A DNA stretch of 50,054 nucleotides from a bacterium (lineage in GTDB: Bacteria > Patescibacteria > ABY1 > JAGPKW01): assembly GCA_021780535.1 (NCBI GenBank), contig JAJXYN010000007.1, positions 1-50,054 on the forward strand, read 5' to 3'. The notes under the pieces are model-generated. The model was not told the origin of the DNA. It did no database searches and saw only the letters and a list, made by a program, of their open reading frames with translations. This document shows, piece after piece, positions 1 to 7,183 of the stretch. Each line of letters opens with the position of its first letter. Position 1 is the first letter of the stretch. Made by a program: the position numbers and the translations under genes.

Positions 1-159
1 CATCTATCGCCAATAGTAGCAAAAGAATAATTAAAAGAAACCAGAAAGAAGAAAGAAGAAAGAAAAAAACTAAAAACTAAAAATATTTTTAAATAAACTT
101 TTTTGCATAATTTAATATATGAGAATATTTATATATTAATTATATCATAAAAATAAAAT
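1..159. other. left edge, no gene assigned
   Basis: Very A-rich sequence. Two plus-strand frames are open from the window edge: one stops at 28-30 and one near 112 after a Lys/Arg/Glu-rich stretch. Either could be the end of a gene that begins outside the window. The data do not allow a choice, and nothing recognisable is encoded. The purine-rich tract at 41-70 may only be compositional. Confidence 0.3.
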
Positions 160-192
160 AACCCCCTATACACAATTAAGTATGAGGGGGTT
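160..192 (-). terminator. intrinsic terminator of the exported-protein gene
   Basis: AACCCCCTATAC (160-171) pairs with GTATGAGGGGGTT (180-192). Read on the minus strand, a strong GC stem is followed by a T-rich stretch. It lies just past the stop of the 201-1052 gene. Confidence 0.8.
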
Positions 193-200
193 AAAGCAGT

Positions 201-1052
201 TTAGGGTTGCCAATCCCAGAGAAAATCCTCCGACACAAGAATAAGAAAATCGGAAGAAGTTCTGTAGAGTGAATAAAGTTCTTTTTTCTTATCCCCAAAA
301 ACGAAAGCAATACCAAGAGGATAAAGATAATCATTTTTGAATGCTTTCGTGATTTTTACCGTAATATCCATAGTCTTATCAAGTGTGGCAAGCAAAACCT
401 TCTCCAACTTCTGTCCACTGTGAGACTCCATGAAGTCACCAACGGGATGGCCGATCTTAAAGATCTTGACGATCATCTTCGGTGTTGCAACGAGGTTGTT
501 CTGGTTGTTCTGACCATATCGGATGATCGGAATACCAGTGTCGTAGCTTCCGGGATCTTGGTTATTGGCGACCTCAAAGTCAGCTTGGCTAACTTTACGA
601 AAAGGCTGATCAAATTCATCCTTGCTATCGGGTCTACCTTTGTTGTTTTCAAGGATTCTATTGTCATAGATAATCCCAATGTAAGTGCCCTTGGTGTCAT
701 ATTTTGCATCAAGAGAGAAAATAACTCCCTTCACGGTCGGAGCAGATTTGTCAAAGTTGAGTTTATAAAAATCCGAATCAAACTCAACCATTCCATTGCT
801 CTGACTGCTCAAGGAAAATTCTTCGACTCTCGAAGCAATCGGAGCCTTGATAACGGGAACGCCGTTATCATAGACATTCATCTCCGACATGTCCACGGGG
901 TAGAGCTGCCAGACGTTTTTGTTGAATTCAGCCTTATTTGGCCAGAATTTTTGAAGTTCCGTCTGCAAGTCTCTCGGCGTGCTCTGGGCAAAGATGGTCA
1001 AGGATGTGACCATCAACATCACTATGATCGTAAAAAGACGTCCAACCTTCAT
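201..1052 (-). CDS. exported protein of unknown function
   Basis: A 283-residue protein with a classic signal peptide: a short basic start (MKVGRLF) followed by a hydrophobic stretch ending near FAQ. The rest is soluble, rich in Asp, Asn and Lys, with no motif I recognise. The start is the ATG at 1050-1052, preceded by GGAGG (1061-1065) with 8-nt spacing. A longer reading from a TTG at 1067 would place the start codon inside the ribosome-binding site and is rejected. The gene has its own TTGACA-17-TATTTT promoter and a GC-rich terminator. Its GC content is clearly higher than that of neighbouring core genes, suggesting recent acquisition or a different selection regime (inference). Function unknown. 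Confidence 0.75.
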   Translation of the reverse strand: MKVGRLFTIIVMLMVTSLTIFAQSTPRDLQTELQKFWPNKAEFNKNVWQLYPVDMSEMNVYDNGVPVIKAPIASRVEEFSLSSQSNGMVEFDSDFYKLNFDKSAPTVKGVIFSLDAKYDTKGTYIGIIYDNRILENNKGRPDSKDEFDQPFRKVSQADFEVANNQDPGSYDTGIPIIRYGQNNQNNLVATPKMIVKIFKIGHPVGDFMESHSGQKLEKVLLATLDKTMDITVKITKAFKNDYLYPLGIAFVFGDKKKELYSLYRTSSDFLILVSEDFLWDWQP

Positions 1053-1084
1053 GTGTCTTACCTCCAAAAAGAATTTGTATTTTT

Positions 1085-1113
1085 AAAATACACTTTTTTA
1101 GTAGGAATGTCAA
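1085..1113 (-). promoter_or_regulatory. sigma70-type promoter of the 201-1052 gene
   Basis: On the minus strand: TTGACA (1108-1113), 17-nt spacer, TATTTT (1085-1090). The spacer ends in AAAAAGTG, the same extension seen in front of the -10 of the neighbouring 1164-1454 gene. Confidence 0.7.
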
Positions 1114-1135
1114 TAATATTTAGTACAAATAAAAA

Positions 1136-1158
1136 ACCGAGCGAATAATCCACTCGGT
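1136..1158 (-). terminator. intrinsic terminator of the coiled-coil gene
   Basis: ACCGAG (1136-1141) pairs with CTCGGT (1153-1158). On the minus strand the hairpin is followed by TTTTTTATTT. Confidence 0.8.
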
Positions 1159-1163
1159 ACAGA

Positions 1164-1454
1164 TCAAAGATCCACCCCAGTTTGTTTCTTAGCAAGATCT
1201 ATAATATCTTGATCAGAAAGATCTGGGTTTTTCGCCCTAAGACTAAGAAGATCCTTAGCAGAAATAGACTTTTTTCCATTGAGTTGTTCAATTTCGTTTG
1301 ACAACTTAGCAATTTCATCTTGCAATGCTTGATTTGAATCTTGCAATGCTTGATTCGAGTCCTTAAAACCTTGTAAGGTTTTATCGAAAGAATCTTGAAC
1401 AGGTTTCATTCTTTTATCAACAATACCCATTACAAGATCATCAAGTTCACTCAT
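1164..1454 (-). CDS. small coiled-coil protein, unknown function
   Basis: About 96 residues, starting MSELDDLVMG. The middle is a predicted coiled coil built on a DSNQALQ heptad-like unit repeated in tandem, followed by DEIAKLSNEIEQL. The C-terminus (SAKDLLSLRAKNPDLSDQ) looks like a small helical domain. The start at 1452-1454 is chosen because GGAGG (1462-1466) lies 7 nt upstream. A longer frame reaching 1562 runs through the promoter (-10 at 1534-1539) and is rejected. The predicted mRNA begins with a 10-bp stem-loop (1501-1527). No homologue recognised; likely soluble and oligomeric (inference). Confidence 0.7.
   Translation of the reverse strand: MSELDDLVMGIVDKRMKPVQDSFDKTLQGFKDSNQALQDSNQALQDEIAKLSNEIEQLNGKKSISAKDLLSLRAKNPDLSDQDIIDLAKKQTGVDL
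1317..1358 (-). repeat. two tandem 21-nt units inside the coiled-coil gene
   Basis: Two adjacent 21-nt copies (1317-1337 and 1338-1358) differ at one position. They encode the repeated heptad DSNQALQ. The repeat preserves frame and heptad register, so coiled-coil length could vary by slippage. Confidence 0.8.
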
Positions 1455-1500
1455 TCTCATTCCTCCATTTATAAGATTAGAAAGCTCTATATCTTTCTCT

Positions 1501-1562
1501 GGAAACTTTTGTTTTAAAAAAGTTTCCATTTTCAAAATACACTTTTTGTGTTCAAATATCAA
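1501..1562 (-). promoter_or_regulatory. promoter and 5'-terminal stem-loop of the coiled-coil gene
   Basis: Minus strand: TTGATA (1557-1562), 17-nt spacer ending AAAAAGTG, TATTTT (1534-1539). The predicted transcription start is near 1527. A perfect hairpin begins exactly there: GGAAACTTTT pairs with AAAAGTTTCC (1518-1527 with 1501-1510), loop 7 nt. Such 5' stem-loops typically stabilise mRNA (established in other bacteria; inference here). Confidence 0.65.
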
Positions 1563-1569
1563 TGATAAC

Positions 1570-1597
1570 TTGCTTTTTTTTTAAAATGTGTTATTAT
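1570..1597 (+). promoter_or_regulatory. promoter of the candidate small RNA
   Basis: TTGCTT (1570-1575), 16-nt spacer, TATTAT (1592-1597), giving a predicted start near 1604, directly before the structured RNA. Confidence 0.6.
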
Positions 1598-1603
1598 AGT
1601 ATT

Positions 1604-1722
1604 AAGGCTTGGTGGCGAAAAGCGGACCTCCTTGAAGCGCCTGATGTCCTCCTTTCCAAAGTTCAAACCACCAAGTCGGGTTGCGGTGTCGTACGTCGTA
1701 CACATCGCAACCCTCTTTTTTT
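1604..1722 (+). ncRNA. candidate structured small RNA with anti-SD-like motifs
   Basis: There is no credible reading frame here, but promoter, structure and terminator form a complete unit of about 115 nt. CTTGGT (1608-1613) pairs with ACCAAG (1670-1675), and GGCG (1614-1617) with CGCC (1638-1641). Two C-rich motifs are left exposed: ACCTCCTT (1626-1633) and CCTCCTTT (1648-1655), both matching the 3' end of 16S rRNA. The 3' hairpin GGGTTGCG...CGCAACCC (1678-1713, about 17 bp) is followed by a T-tract. It lacks the conserved SRP RNA apical loop and resembles no tmRNA, RNase P or 6S RNA that I can recognise. Regulation by pairing with GGAGG ribosome-binding sites is an inference. Confidence 0.6.
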
Positions 1723-1724
1723 AT
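1678..1724 (+). terminator. small-RNA terminator
   Basis: Nearly perfect 17-bp hairpin with a GTC loop, one bulged C and one G-T pair, followed by TCTTTTTTT on the plus strand. Confidence 0.85.
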
Positions 1725-3214
1725 TTTCTTGATTTAGGAGTAACCCAAAACCCCATATATTTACCTATCATAAGTCTCATATAAGCATCAATAGCTGGGA
1801 TAGATCCTAGTAATATAGTAATAAAAGGTAATAAAACCCATTCACCAAACAATAATATATATTTATAAAATTTAACTTTTTCTTTTGTTTTAGGTAATAA
1901 AAGAAAAGAAATAAAAGCATTTATAATCATACCAAGCATACCAATTCTCATAACCGTTTGTAATATAAAAGGAGCATTTCTAACTATTATAGATTGAGAT
2001 AAATTAGTAATATTAACAACAATCAAGGGAATAAAACCAAAGAAAAACATAACAATAGGAGCAGTAGCCCAAGTTATACCACCTTCCAATTGATTAAAAA
2101 TATAATAAAATTTAATATTAAAAGGTATTTTTTTATTTTTAAGCCACTCAGTCATAAGATAAGGAAAATTTTCCATACCATAAGCCCACCTTCTTTGTTG
2201 TTTGTATTGGTTTATAACGCTCTTAATAAAATTCTTTTCATCAACAACGTCAAGAGATACTGGTATATAAACAGGTAATACTTTATAATCTCCGTTATAA
2301 TAATTAACACATTGAAGACCAATCCTAGAATCTTCCGACACAACATCATTATTCCAAAAACCAACATCAACAAGAGCTTTAAAATTCATAGAATGAGATG
2401 AAAAAGTAAATAGTTTATCCTTTTTCATAAAATCAGAAAGCAACCAAAAAGTAGTACCACGAGCAACAAGTCTGTTTGTTGATGTGGCTTCCCAAAAATT
2501 ATTATTAAATATAGCAATAGGCTGATAACTAGTTCTGGTAGGATTATTAATAGTTAAGTGTAAATAAGACAAATGAGCAAAATATTGTTCATGAACAATA
2601 GTATCAATATCAAAATTAGAAACTATAATATTCTCATAAGGGATCTCAGGAAATTCAGCATCTAAAACCTTTTTAATATATTTACCAGCATAATTACAAT
2701 TAGATCCCTTACCTTGTACTTCGCCTTCTTGTAGATAATGAACCGTATAAATAAATTTTAAAAATTTACTTCCATATTTTTTTTCTATAATTTTTGCTTT
2801 TAAAATAAAAGCTTCTCCCTCTACACCTTCTCCAGCAAGAACAATAATCATCTTACTTAGATCATAAAAAGTATTAGACAATTTCAAAAGAGATGCTTCT
2901 ATAACCTCAATAGGTTCTCTCAGTGTAGGCAATAAAATCAAATGATAAACATTTTTCCAACTATCATTTTTTTCAGTTTTTAATTTAAAGAACCAATCTA
3001 TTGCAACTGTTTTTTTAAATTTATTCCAAGAAGCAACCAAATGTATTTCCATATAAATGACTTTGAAAAGCCACAATATATCATAAATTATAATAAAATA
3101 GATAACAAAAATAGGACTTATAAAAGTGAAAGCAAACAAAAACAAAAAAATAAATATAACAAGAGCGCCAGGTATAATTTCAAAAATTCTATATTTAAAA
3201 TCTCTTTCTATCAT
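1721..3214 (-). CDS. membrane glycosyltransferase, family 2 (cellulose/hyaluronan synthase type)
   Basis: A 497-residue polytopic protein. Two N-terminal helices span about residues 15-55 and several C-terminal helices about 365-480, flanking a cytosolic GT-A catalytic domain. Visible motifs: FDID at about 201-204 (metal/nucleotide-sugar DxD), SED at about 293-295 (catalytic base region) and QQRRW at about 339-343, the Q-x-x-RW signature of processive GT2 enzymes. It probably extends and exports a polysaccharide from a nucleotide sugar; donor and product cannot be read from sequence. It lies 9 nt downstream of the PspC gene and is probably the last gene of a three-gene unit. Confidence 0.85.
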   Translation of the reverse strand: MIERDFKYRIFEIIPGALVIFIFLFLFAFTFISPIFVIYFIIIYDILWLFKVIYMEIHLVASWNKFKKTVAIDWFFKLKTEKNDSWKNVYHLILLPTLREPIEVIEASLLKLSNTFYDLSKMIIVLAGEGVEGEAFILKAKIIEKKYGSKFLKFIYTVHYLQEGEVQGKGSNCNYAGKYIKKVLDAEFPEIPYENIIVSNFDIDTIVHEQYFAHLSYLHLTINNPTRTSYQPIAIFNNNFWEATSTNRLVARGTTFWLLSDFMKKDKLFTFSSHSMNFKALVDVGFWNNDVVSEDSRIGLQCVNYYNGDYKVLPVYIPVSLDVVDEKNFIKSVINQYKQQRRWAYGMENFPYLMTEWLKNKKIPFNIKFYYIFNQLEGGITWATAPIVMFFFGFIPLIVVNITNLSQSIIVRNAPFILQTVMRIGMLGMIINAFISFLLLPKTKEKVKFYKYILLFGEWVLLPFITILLGSIPAIDAYMRLMIGKYMGFWVTPKSRK

Positions 3215-3223
3215 ATAAAACTA

Positions 3224-3655
3224 TTACTTATTTTTTTTAAATATTAAAATAAGACCAACAACAATCAATATAACCGGCCATATTCTAGAAAGATTTAAAT
3301 AATAAAATATATGAAAAAAATTATTCAATAAAAATAAAACTCCAACAACAATAATAATAACAGCAAATAAACTAGAATTATTTTTTTTAGTTATAATTTT
3401 AAAAATATCACCTTCTTTATCCATATCAAAAATCCTAGAGCCATCATTATTATTTTCTCTTTTAATGTTTTGTGAATCAGAATAAGGCAAAAATGCCCAC
3501 AAAAAAATATATACAATTACACCTATTCCAAAAATACTGAATATAACAAAAACAAGTCTAACTATATTTGAATCTACATTAAAATATTCACCAATACCAC
3601 CACAAACACCAGCAATTAGTGCATCATTTTTTGATCTACAAAATTTTTTATCCAT
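3224..3655 (-). CDS. PspC-domain membrane protein with LiaF-type helices
   Basis: 143 residues. Residues 3-60 are a PspC domain (CRSKNDALIAGVCGGIGEYF, then a long hydrophobic helix ending WAFLPY). After a charged linker, two further helices at about 93-113 and 120-140 (IWPVILIVVGLILIF) resemble the membrane part of LiaI/LiaF proteins. PspC proteins sense or bind envelope stress factors in other bacteria; here only membrane location is safe. Only 2 nt separate it from the upstream DUF333 gene and 9 nt from the glycosyltransferase, so the three are likely co-transcribed in envelope maintenance. Confidence 0.8.
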   Translation of the reverse strand: MDKKFCRSKNDALIAGVCGGIGEYFNVDSNIVRLVFVIFSIFGIGVIVYIFLWAFLPYSDSQNIKRENNNDGSRIFDMDKEGDIFKIITKKNNSSLFAVIIIVVGVLFLLNNFFHIFYYLNLSRIWPVILIVVGLILIFKKNK

Positions 3656-3657
3656 AT

Positions 3658-3903
3658 TTATTTATTGTTTGACTTATAAAATTCAACAACATCTACAAAC
3701 TTACCATTTATCTTACATTGTTTCAACTTTTTTCCATCAGAATCAGAGGTTTCTCTATATTCATTACCATTTTCTGTACAATATTGAATAGCACGCTTCT
3801 CAACATTTTCTGGTTTATTGTAATCTATAGAAATAAAAATATTAATAATAAAAATCAAAACAATAGATGAAATTAAAAATAATAATAAATTTCTTTTAGA
3901 CAT
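3658..3903 (-). CDS. membrane-anchored DUF333-like protein
   Basis: 81 residues. Residues 4-25 form an N-terminal signal anchor. The remaining 50 residues match the DUF333 (haemolysin-like) pattern: A-x-x-YC, a Gly-rich turn, then G-K-x-x-x-C-x-x-x-G and a final D-x-x-EF. The two cysteines (YC and QC) are conserved in that family and could form an extracytoplasmic disulphide. First gene of the DUF333-PspC-GT2 set. A TATAAT (minus, 3926-3931) lies 20 nt upstream, leaving a very short leader without an SD site. Molecular role unknown. Confidence 0.65.
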   Translation of the reverse strand: MSKRNLLLFLISSIVLIFIINIFISIDYNKPENVEKRAIQYCTENGNEYRETSDSDGKKLKQCKINGKFVDVVEFYKSNNK

Positions 3904-3941
3904 AAAAAGATTTTAATCTTTAGTTATTATACATTAAAAAA

Positions 3942-3966
3942 GACTACCAGCCAAAGGCTAGTAGTC
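3942..3966 (-). terminator. intrinsic terminator of the small exported-protein gene
   Basis: On the minus strand GACTACTAGCC pairs with GGCTGGTAGTC (one T-G pair), loop TTT, followed by TTTTTT. It separates the 3983-4261 gene from the DUF333 gene. Confidence 0.85.
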
Positions 3967-3982
3967 AAGGAAGAAAGAGAAA

Positions 3983-4261
3983 TTACTTTTGTCCTCTTTC
4001 TTCCTTCTCGCGAGAATCACAGTCGCGGCCATTTCCTCGAAGATCGTGGTGTTTGCCACGATTCTCAAGACCATAGCCATGGCCAACTTTCTCCTTGTGT
4101 TCGCCATAGCCATTGCCATTGCCATTATCATGGCAAACAACAACAGGTGACGGAGTAGGAGTCGGGGGCGGCGGAGTGATTGTCGGAGACGGAGGGGTGA
4201 TTGCAAACGAACCCACAGAAAGTGCAAGTCCGATCGCAACAAAGATAACAACCCTCTTCAT
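3983..4261 (-). CDS. small exported Pro/Thr- and Gly/Asn/His-rich protein
   Basis: 92 residues. Signal peptide MKRVVIFVAIGLALSVGSFA, then a proline-threonine stretch (TPPSPTITPPPPTPTPSP), then a hydrophilic low-complexity tail rich in Gly, Asn, His, Lys and Glu with two cysteines. No enzymatic motif; a wall-spanning linker or a metal-binding tail (several His) are possible inferences. AGGAGG (4267-4272) sits 5 nt before the ATG. It has its own promoter and terminator. GC and codon use are far richer than in flanking genes. A reading frame at 3958-4251 in another phase is a composition artefact. Confidence 0.7.
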   Translation of the reverse strand: MKRVVIFVAIGLALSVGSFAITPPSPTITPPPPTPTPSPVVVCHDNGNGNGYGEHKEKVGHGYGLENRGKHHDLRGNGRDCDSREKEERGQK

Positions 4262-4282
4262 CCAAACCTCCTAATATGAATT

Positions 4283-4337
4283 TACATTCTTACGAATGTA
4301 TGAAACATATTATAACACATTTTTTTATTGCACAAAA
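4283..4337 (-). promoter_or_regulatory. promoter and 5'-terminal stem-loop of the small exported gene
   Basis: Minus strand: TTTTGT (4332-4337), 17-nt spacer, TATAAT (4309-4314). The predicted start near 4302 is followed at once by a hairpin TACATTC/GAATGTA (4283-4300, loop TTAC/GTAA), then the SD. Confidence 0.65.
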
Positions 4338-4414
4338 TAATTACAAAACAAATAACACAATAACTAGAATAGTTCTACAAATACCAAAAAAACAAAATTA
4401 TATTTTTAATATAA

Positions 4415-5005
4415 TTAAAGTCCAATTTCAGTTGCAATTCCTTGCATAGAAATTAAACAAATTTCGATAAATTTCTCTAATGATAAGTCTAAACCATCTG
4501 AATTTGCACACAAAGCAATTTCGTCACGTCTAGTACCAGCGGCAAATTTAGGTTCTTTTAAAAATCTTTTCAAAACGGAGGATACTTTAACTTCTGATAA
4601 TTTTTTTGATGGATAAACATATGCCACTGCACTAATCAAACCCATCAAACTATCTGCACAAAAAATAGACCACTCCGCTTTATTGTGTGGCTGTTTACCA
4701 GTTAAACTTGGGGCGTGAGATTTTATTATATCATGCACTGTTTCAGAAAGTTCTAATCCATATTTATCAAAAACAATTTTTGTCATATTCGGGTGAAATT
4801 CTTTATATTCGCCAGAATAATCAATATCATGAGTTAATCCAGCAATTTTCCATTCTTCAAGCAAAGGTTCGTCTATATTCAATTTATTTTCTGTTTTAAA
4901 ATAATTATAAAGTCCTTCCATGCAAGCCTCAAGCGCAAGTGAATGCGTAAATATTTTTGGTTCTACTTGCATCTTTACAGCTTCAAGGTATTTTATTCGT
5001 TCCAT
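4415..5005 (-). CDS. HD-domain metal-dependent phosphohydrolase
   Basis: 196 residues, essentially one HD domain. Visible metal ligands: H21 (FTHSLALEA), H59-D60 (LTHDIDY), H91-D92 and H97 in HDIIKSHAP, and D118 (CADSLMGL). This pattern is that of stand-alone HDIG-type hydrolases acting on nucleotides or phosphorylated signals. The substrate cannot be deduced. It follows the histidine kinase by 67 nt on the same strand and may be an output or nucleotide housekeeping function of that locus (inference). No SD in front of the ATG. Confidence 0.8.
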   Translation of the reverse strand: MERIKYLEAVKMQVEPKIFTHSLALEACMEGLYNYFKTENKLNIDEPLLEEWKIAGLTHDIDYSGEYKEFHPNMTKIVFDKYGLELSETVHDIIKSHAPSLTGKQPHNKAEWSIFCADSLMGLISAVAYVYPSKKLSEVKVSSVLKRFLKEPKFAAGTRRDEIALCANSDGLDLSLEKFIEICLISMQGIATEIGL

Positions 5006-5072
5006 ACTAATTTATTATTTACTATTTTATTATTATCATAATACTATAAATCATAAATTATATAAAATAAAA

Positions 5073-6374
5073 TTAAAAAAATATTTTTATTTCTGTTCCA
5101 AATTTTTTCTTAGTATAAACATCTGCATTAATTTTATTCTCTATCAAAAAAGATTTAACAAATTCCATTCCATAGCCAAGACCTTCGTTTTTAGTAGTAT
5201 TACCAATTTTGAAAAAATCACAATCAATCAAAGATTTAGAAAAAAGTTCATCTTCTTTAACAAAAGCAATCCCCGTACCATTATCTTTTATAGAAACATA
5301 TTTACTATCACCAGTATTACAAATTTCTATATCTATTCTCTTATTTTGATCTAAATTCTTTAAATTATCATAAGAATTTTTAATAATATTTTCAATAACA
5401 AAACAAAAATTCATAGGGCTACCTTTAAAATAAATATCTGCACCGTATTGTTTAATTGTTAAATTAATATTTTTTTTAAATTCTAAATTAGATTTAAAAA
5501 ACTCAACAATAGATTTAATGGTTTTATTAATATTAATAGTTTCAAAATCTTCTTTATGTCTGTTTTTTGTAGAATACATAAGCTTATCAAGTAACCCAGA
5601 TAAACCATCAACAGATTTAATCTGAGTTTTGCAAAAATCTCTTGTTTCTTCATCTATTCTTTCATCATTAGAAAATTCTTCAAGAAGAAGATAAACAGGA
5701 GTAAGTTTATTCTTAATATTATGAATAACACCAAGAACATTTCTGCCATACCAGGCATCACCTTCACTTTTATAGAGAGCAATTTGGAGTTTATCAGATT
5801 TTTCTAAATAAATTCTCACTTCATCAATTAAGGCAAGCCACAAAATTGACATAAATAAAAATAAAAACAACAAAGCAGGAACCAAATGGAATATTAGTCT
5901 AATAGATAAATTTATTATATGAGGAGAATAATTTGAAAAATTAATATATTTATACAAATATGCATCAAGAAAATTTATGGATAAAATTCTAATAAAAAAT
6001 AAAATAATAACAGTAAGTGTTAATACAAAAAATGTTCTAGATGGTTTTAATTTATTCTTATAATAAAACCATATTAATAAAATAGAATATCCCAGCAAAA
6101 TCAAAGAGCTAACATCTTCTGGATTTTTATTTACTATAGAAGTATACAAAGCACAAAGAAGCAATCCTATAATTTGCAATATTTTAGAAAAATTATAAGG
6201 AATAAAAAAAGCTAACAAAAAAACAATAGAAACAAAAAAAGAAAAAATAACATTAAACAATGTTGAATTGTAGAAATTTCCTAAATTATAAAAAATTAAT
6301 AAAATCAAATTCAAAAAACACAAAGCCAACATTGGCAAAGATAAAATCAAAGCAATTTTCTTATACTTTAACAT
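5073..6374 (-). CDS. sensor histidine kinase with polytopic membrane sensor
   Basis: 433 residues. About six hydrophobic helices fill residues 8-180 with only short loops, so the sensor is buried in the membrane. Then comes a HisKA-type H-box with H218 (VIHNIKNKLTP, close to the HEIKNPLTP of NtrB/NtrY kinases). The HATPase domain shows an N-box at about 324-340 (VIENIIKNSYDN), G1 DNGTG (364-368) and G2 GLGYG (398-402). All catalytic boxes look intact. The probable partner is the response regulator at 7184-7897. A 17-bp hairpin (6392-6428) and a 22-codon ORF lie between this gene and the 203-aa gene, so expression may be attenuated here. Confidence 0.88.
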   Translation of the reverse strand: MLKYKKIALILSLPMLALCFLNLILLIFYNLGNFYNSTLFNVIFSFFVSIVFLLAFFIPYNFSKILQIIGLLLCALYTSIVNKNPEDVSSLILLGYSILLIWFYYKNKLKPSRTFFVLTLTVIILFFIRILSINFLDAYLYKYINFSNYSPHIINLSIRLIFHLVPALLFLFLFMSILWLALIDEVRIYLEKSDKLQIALYKSEGDAWYGRNVLGVIHNIKNKLTPVYLLLEEFSNDERIDEETRDFCKTQIKSVDGLSGLLDKLMYSTKNRHKEDFETININKTIKSIVEFFKSNLEFKKNINLTIKQYGADIYFKGSPMNFCFVIENIIKNSYDNLKNLDQNKRIDIEICNTGDSKYVSIKDNGTGIAFVKEDELFSKSLIDCDFFKIGNTTKNEGLGYGMEFVKSFLIENKINADVYTKKKFGTEIKIFF

Positions 6375-6391
6375 AAATAAAACATATAAAC

Positions 6392-6428
6392 TTAACCAAT
6401 AAAATTAATAAATAATTTTATTGGTTAA
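6392..6428 (-). terminator. strong hairpin between micro-ORF and kinase gene
   Basis: On either strand TTAACCAATAAAATTA pairs with its complement around a 4-nt loop. On the minus strand it follows the micro-ORF stop by about 10 nt, with a moderately T-rich tail. It could end the regulator transcript or act as a partial attenuator before the kinase. Confidence 0.6.
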
Positions 6429-6437
6429 ATAAGTTAG

Positions 6438-6506
6438 TTAATTAAACCACCAACCTTGCACTACAAGAATATCATTCAATTTTTTAATTTTTTTAGACAT
6501 ACTCAT
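6438..6506 (-). CDS. 22-residue micro-ORF, candidate signalling peptide
   Basis: An ATG-initiated 22-codon frame whose ATG (6504-6506) shares ATGA with the stop of the 203-aa gene (6503-6505), suggesting translational coupling. A second in-frame ATG at 6498-6500 has AAAGG about 9 nt upstream. The peptide begins MSMSKKIKKLND and ends ILVVQGWWFN: a basic N-terminus followed by a hydrophobic tail with a Trp-Trp pair. This is followed by a strong hairpin and the histidine kinase gene. Placement between a regulator pair recalls peptide-pheromone loci, and a WW motif is known in streptococcal ComS/XIP peptides, but no homology is claimed. Chance ORF remains possible. Confidence 0.4.
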   Translation of the reverse strand: MSMSKKIKKLNDILVVQGWWFN

Positions 6507-7114
6507 AAACCTTTTTCTATTATATCAACCAATCCTTTTTTATATTCTAAAAACATAGATTCATTTATTTCTTCAGTTAAAAATGGGTTATTAAATTTAC
6601 ATTTTATTTTATCTTCTTCTTGATCCTCATAATGATCTTGAAGTGATGTTAGCGCAATTTTAGCCATACAATTTAAAAAAACATCTTTTTCATAAATATT
6701 AAACCTAAAAAGATATTGTAGTCTATCCATAAGACCATAACCAATTCTATGACCACAAATATCCTTACCCAATGCAGTTCCAATATATGTAATCATATTA
6801 GTATAAGATATCATACGAGCAACTTCCAAAGTTGGTGCACCACCAAAATATTGAGCAAAAACTATAATTCTAGAAGCATTTACCTTATTAATAAAATCCT
6901 CTACAATATCACTTTTATTTTTATAAGCATCAAATAAATTAAACACTTTTCTAATAATTTCTTGATATTCTTTTTCTACAAATATTTCATCGTCTGTAGT
7001 AAAATAATTTTTAGAGATATTATCATTCTCAAGTTCCCATCTATTAATAACCATATTCATACAGTCTTTAATAAATTGTTCTTTATTCCATTTCCATTTT
7101 GGATTTACTGACAT
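6503..7114 (-). CDS. uncharacterised alpha-helical protein in the two-component locus
   Basis: 203 residues with no signal peptide or clear membrane segment, predicted mostly helical. I do not recognise a family. Visible features: an acidic stretch TTDDEIFVEKEYQ near 40-52, a central less polar block (RIIVFAQYFGGAPTLEVARM, then YIGTALGKDICGHRIGYGL) and an acidic LQDHYEDQEEDK near 158-170. It lies between the response regulator and the kinase, so a role in that pathway is likely (adaptor, phosphatase, or processing of the adjacent peptide; inference). A TATAAT at 7161-7166 (minus) suggests a separate start of transcription. Its stop overlaps the micro-ORF start. Confidence 0.6.
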   Translation of the reverse strand: MSVNPKWKWNKEQFIKDCMNMVINRWELENDNISKNYFTTDDEIFVEKEYQEIIRKVFNLFDAYKNKSDIVEDFINKVNASRIIVFAQYFGGAPTLEVARMISYTNMITYIGTALGKDICGHRIGYGLMDRLQYLFRFNIYEKDVFLNCMAKIALTSLQDHYEDQEEDKIKCKFNNPFLTEEINESMFLEYKKGLVDIIEKGL

Positions 7115-7183
7115 AATGTTATATTGTTAATTATTTTATAGCGACCTTTCAATAATTATGATTATAACAAAATCAAAATGAAT

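Noticed and set aside
420..1148. Long plus-strand frame opposite the exported-protein gene
   Set aside because: Antisense to a gene with signal peptide, SD, promoter and terminator; a by-product of its higher GC content.
1455..1562. N-terminal extension of the coiled-coil protein
   Set aside because: It runs through the -10 element and 5' hairpin; the SD and ATG at 1452-1466 are better.
1604..1722. SRP RNA, 6S RNA or tmRNA
   Set aside because: None of the conserved loops or lengths match; the apical loop of SRP RNA is missing.
3958..4251. Arg/Leu-rich frame over the small exported gene
   Set aside because: Shifted frame of a GC-rich low-complexity gene; no SD.
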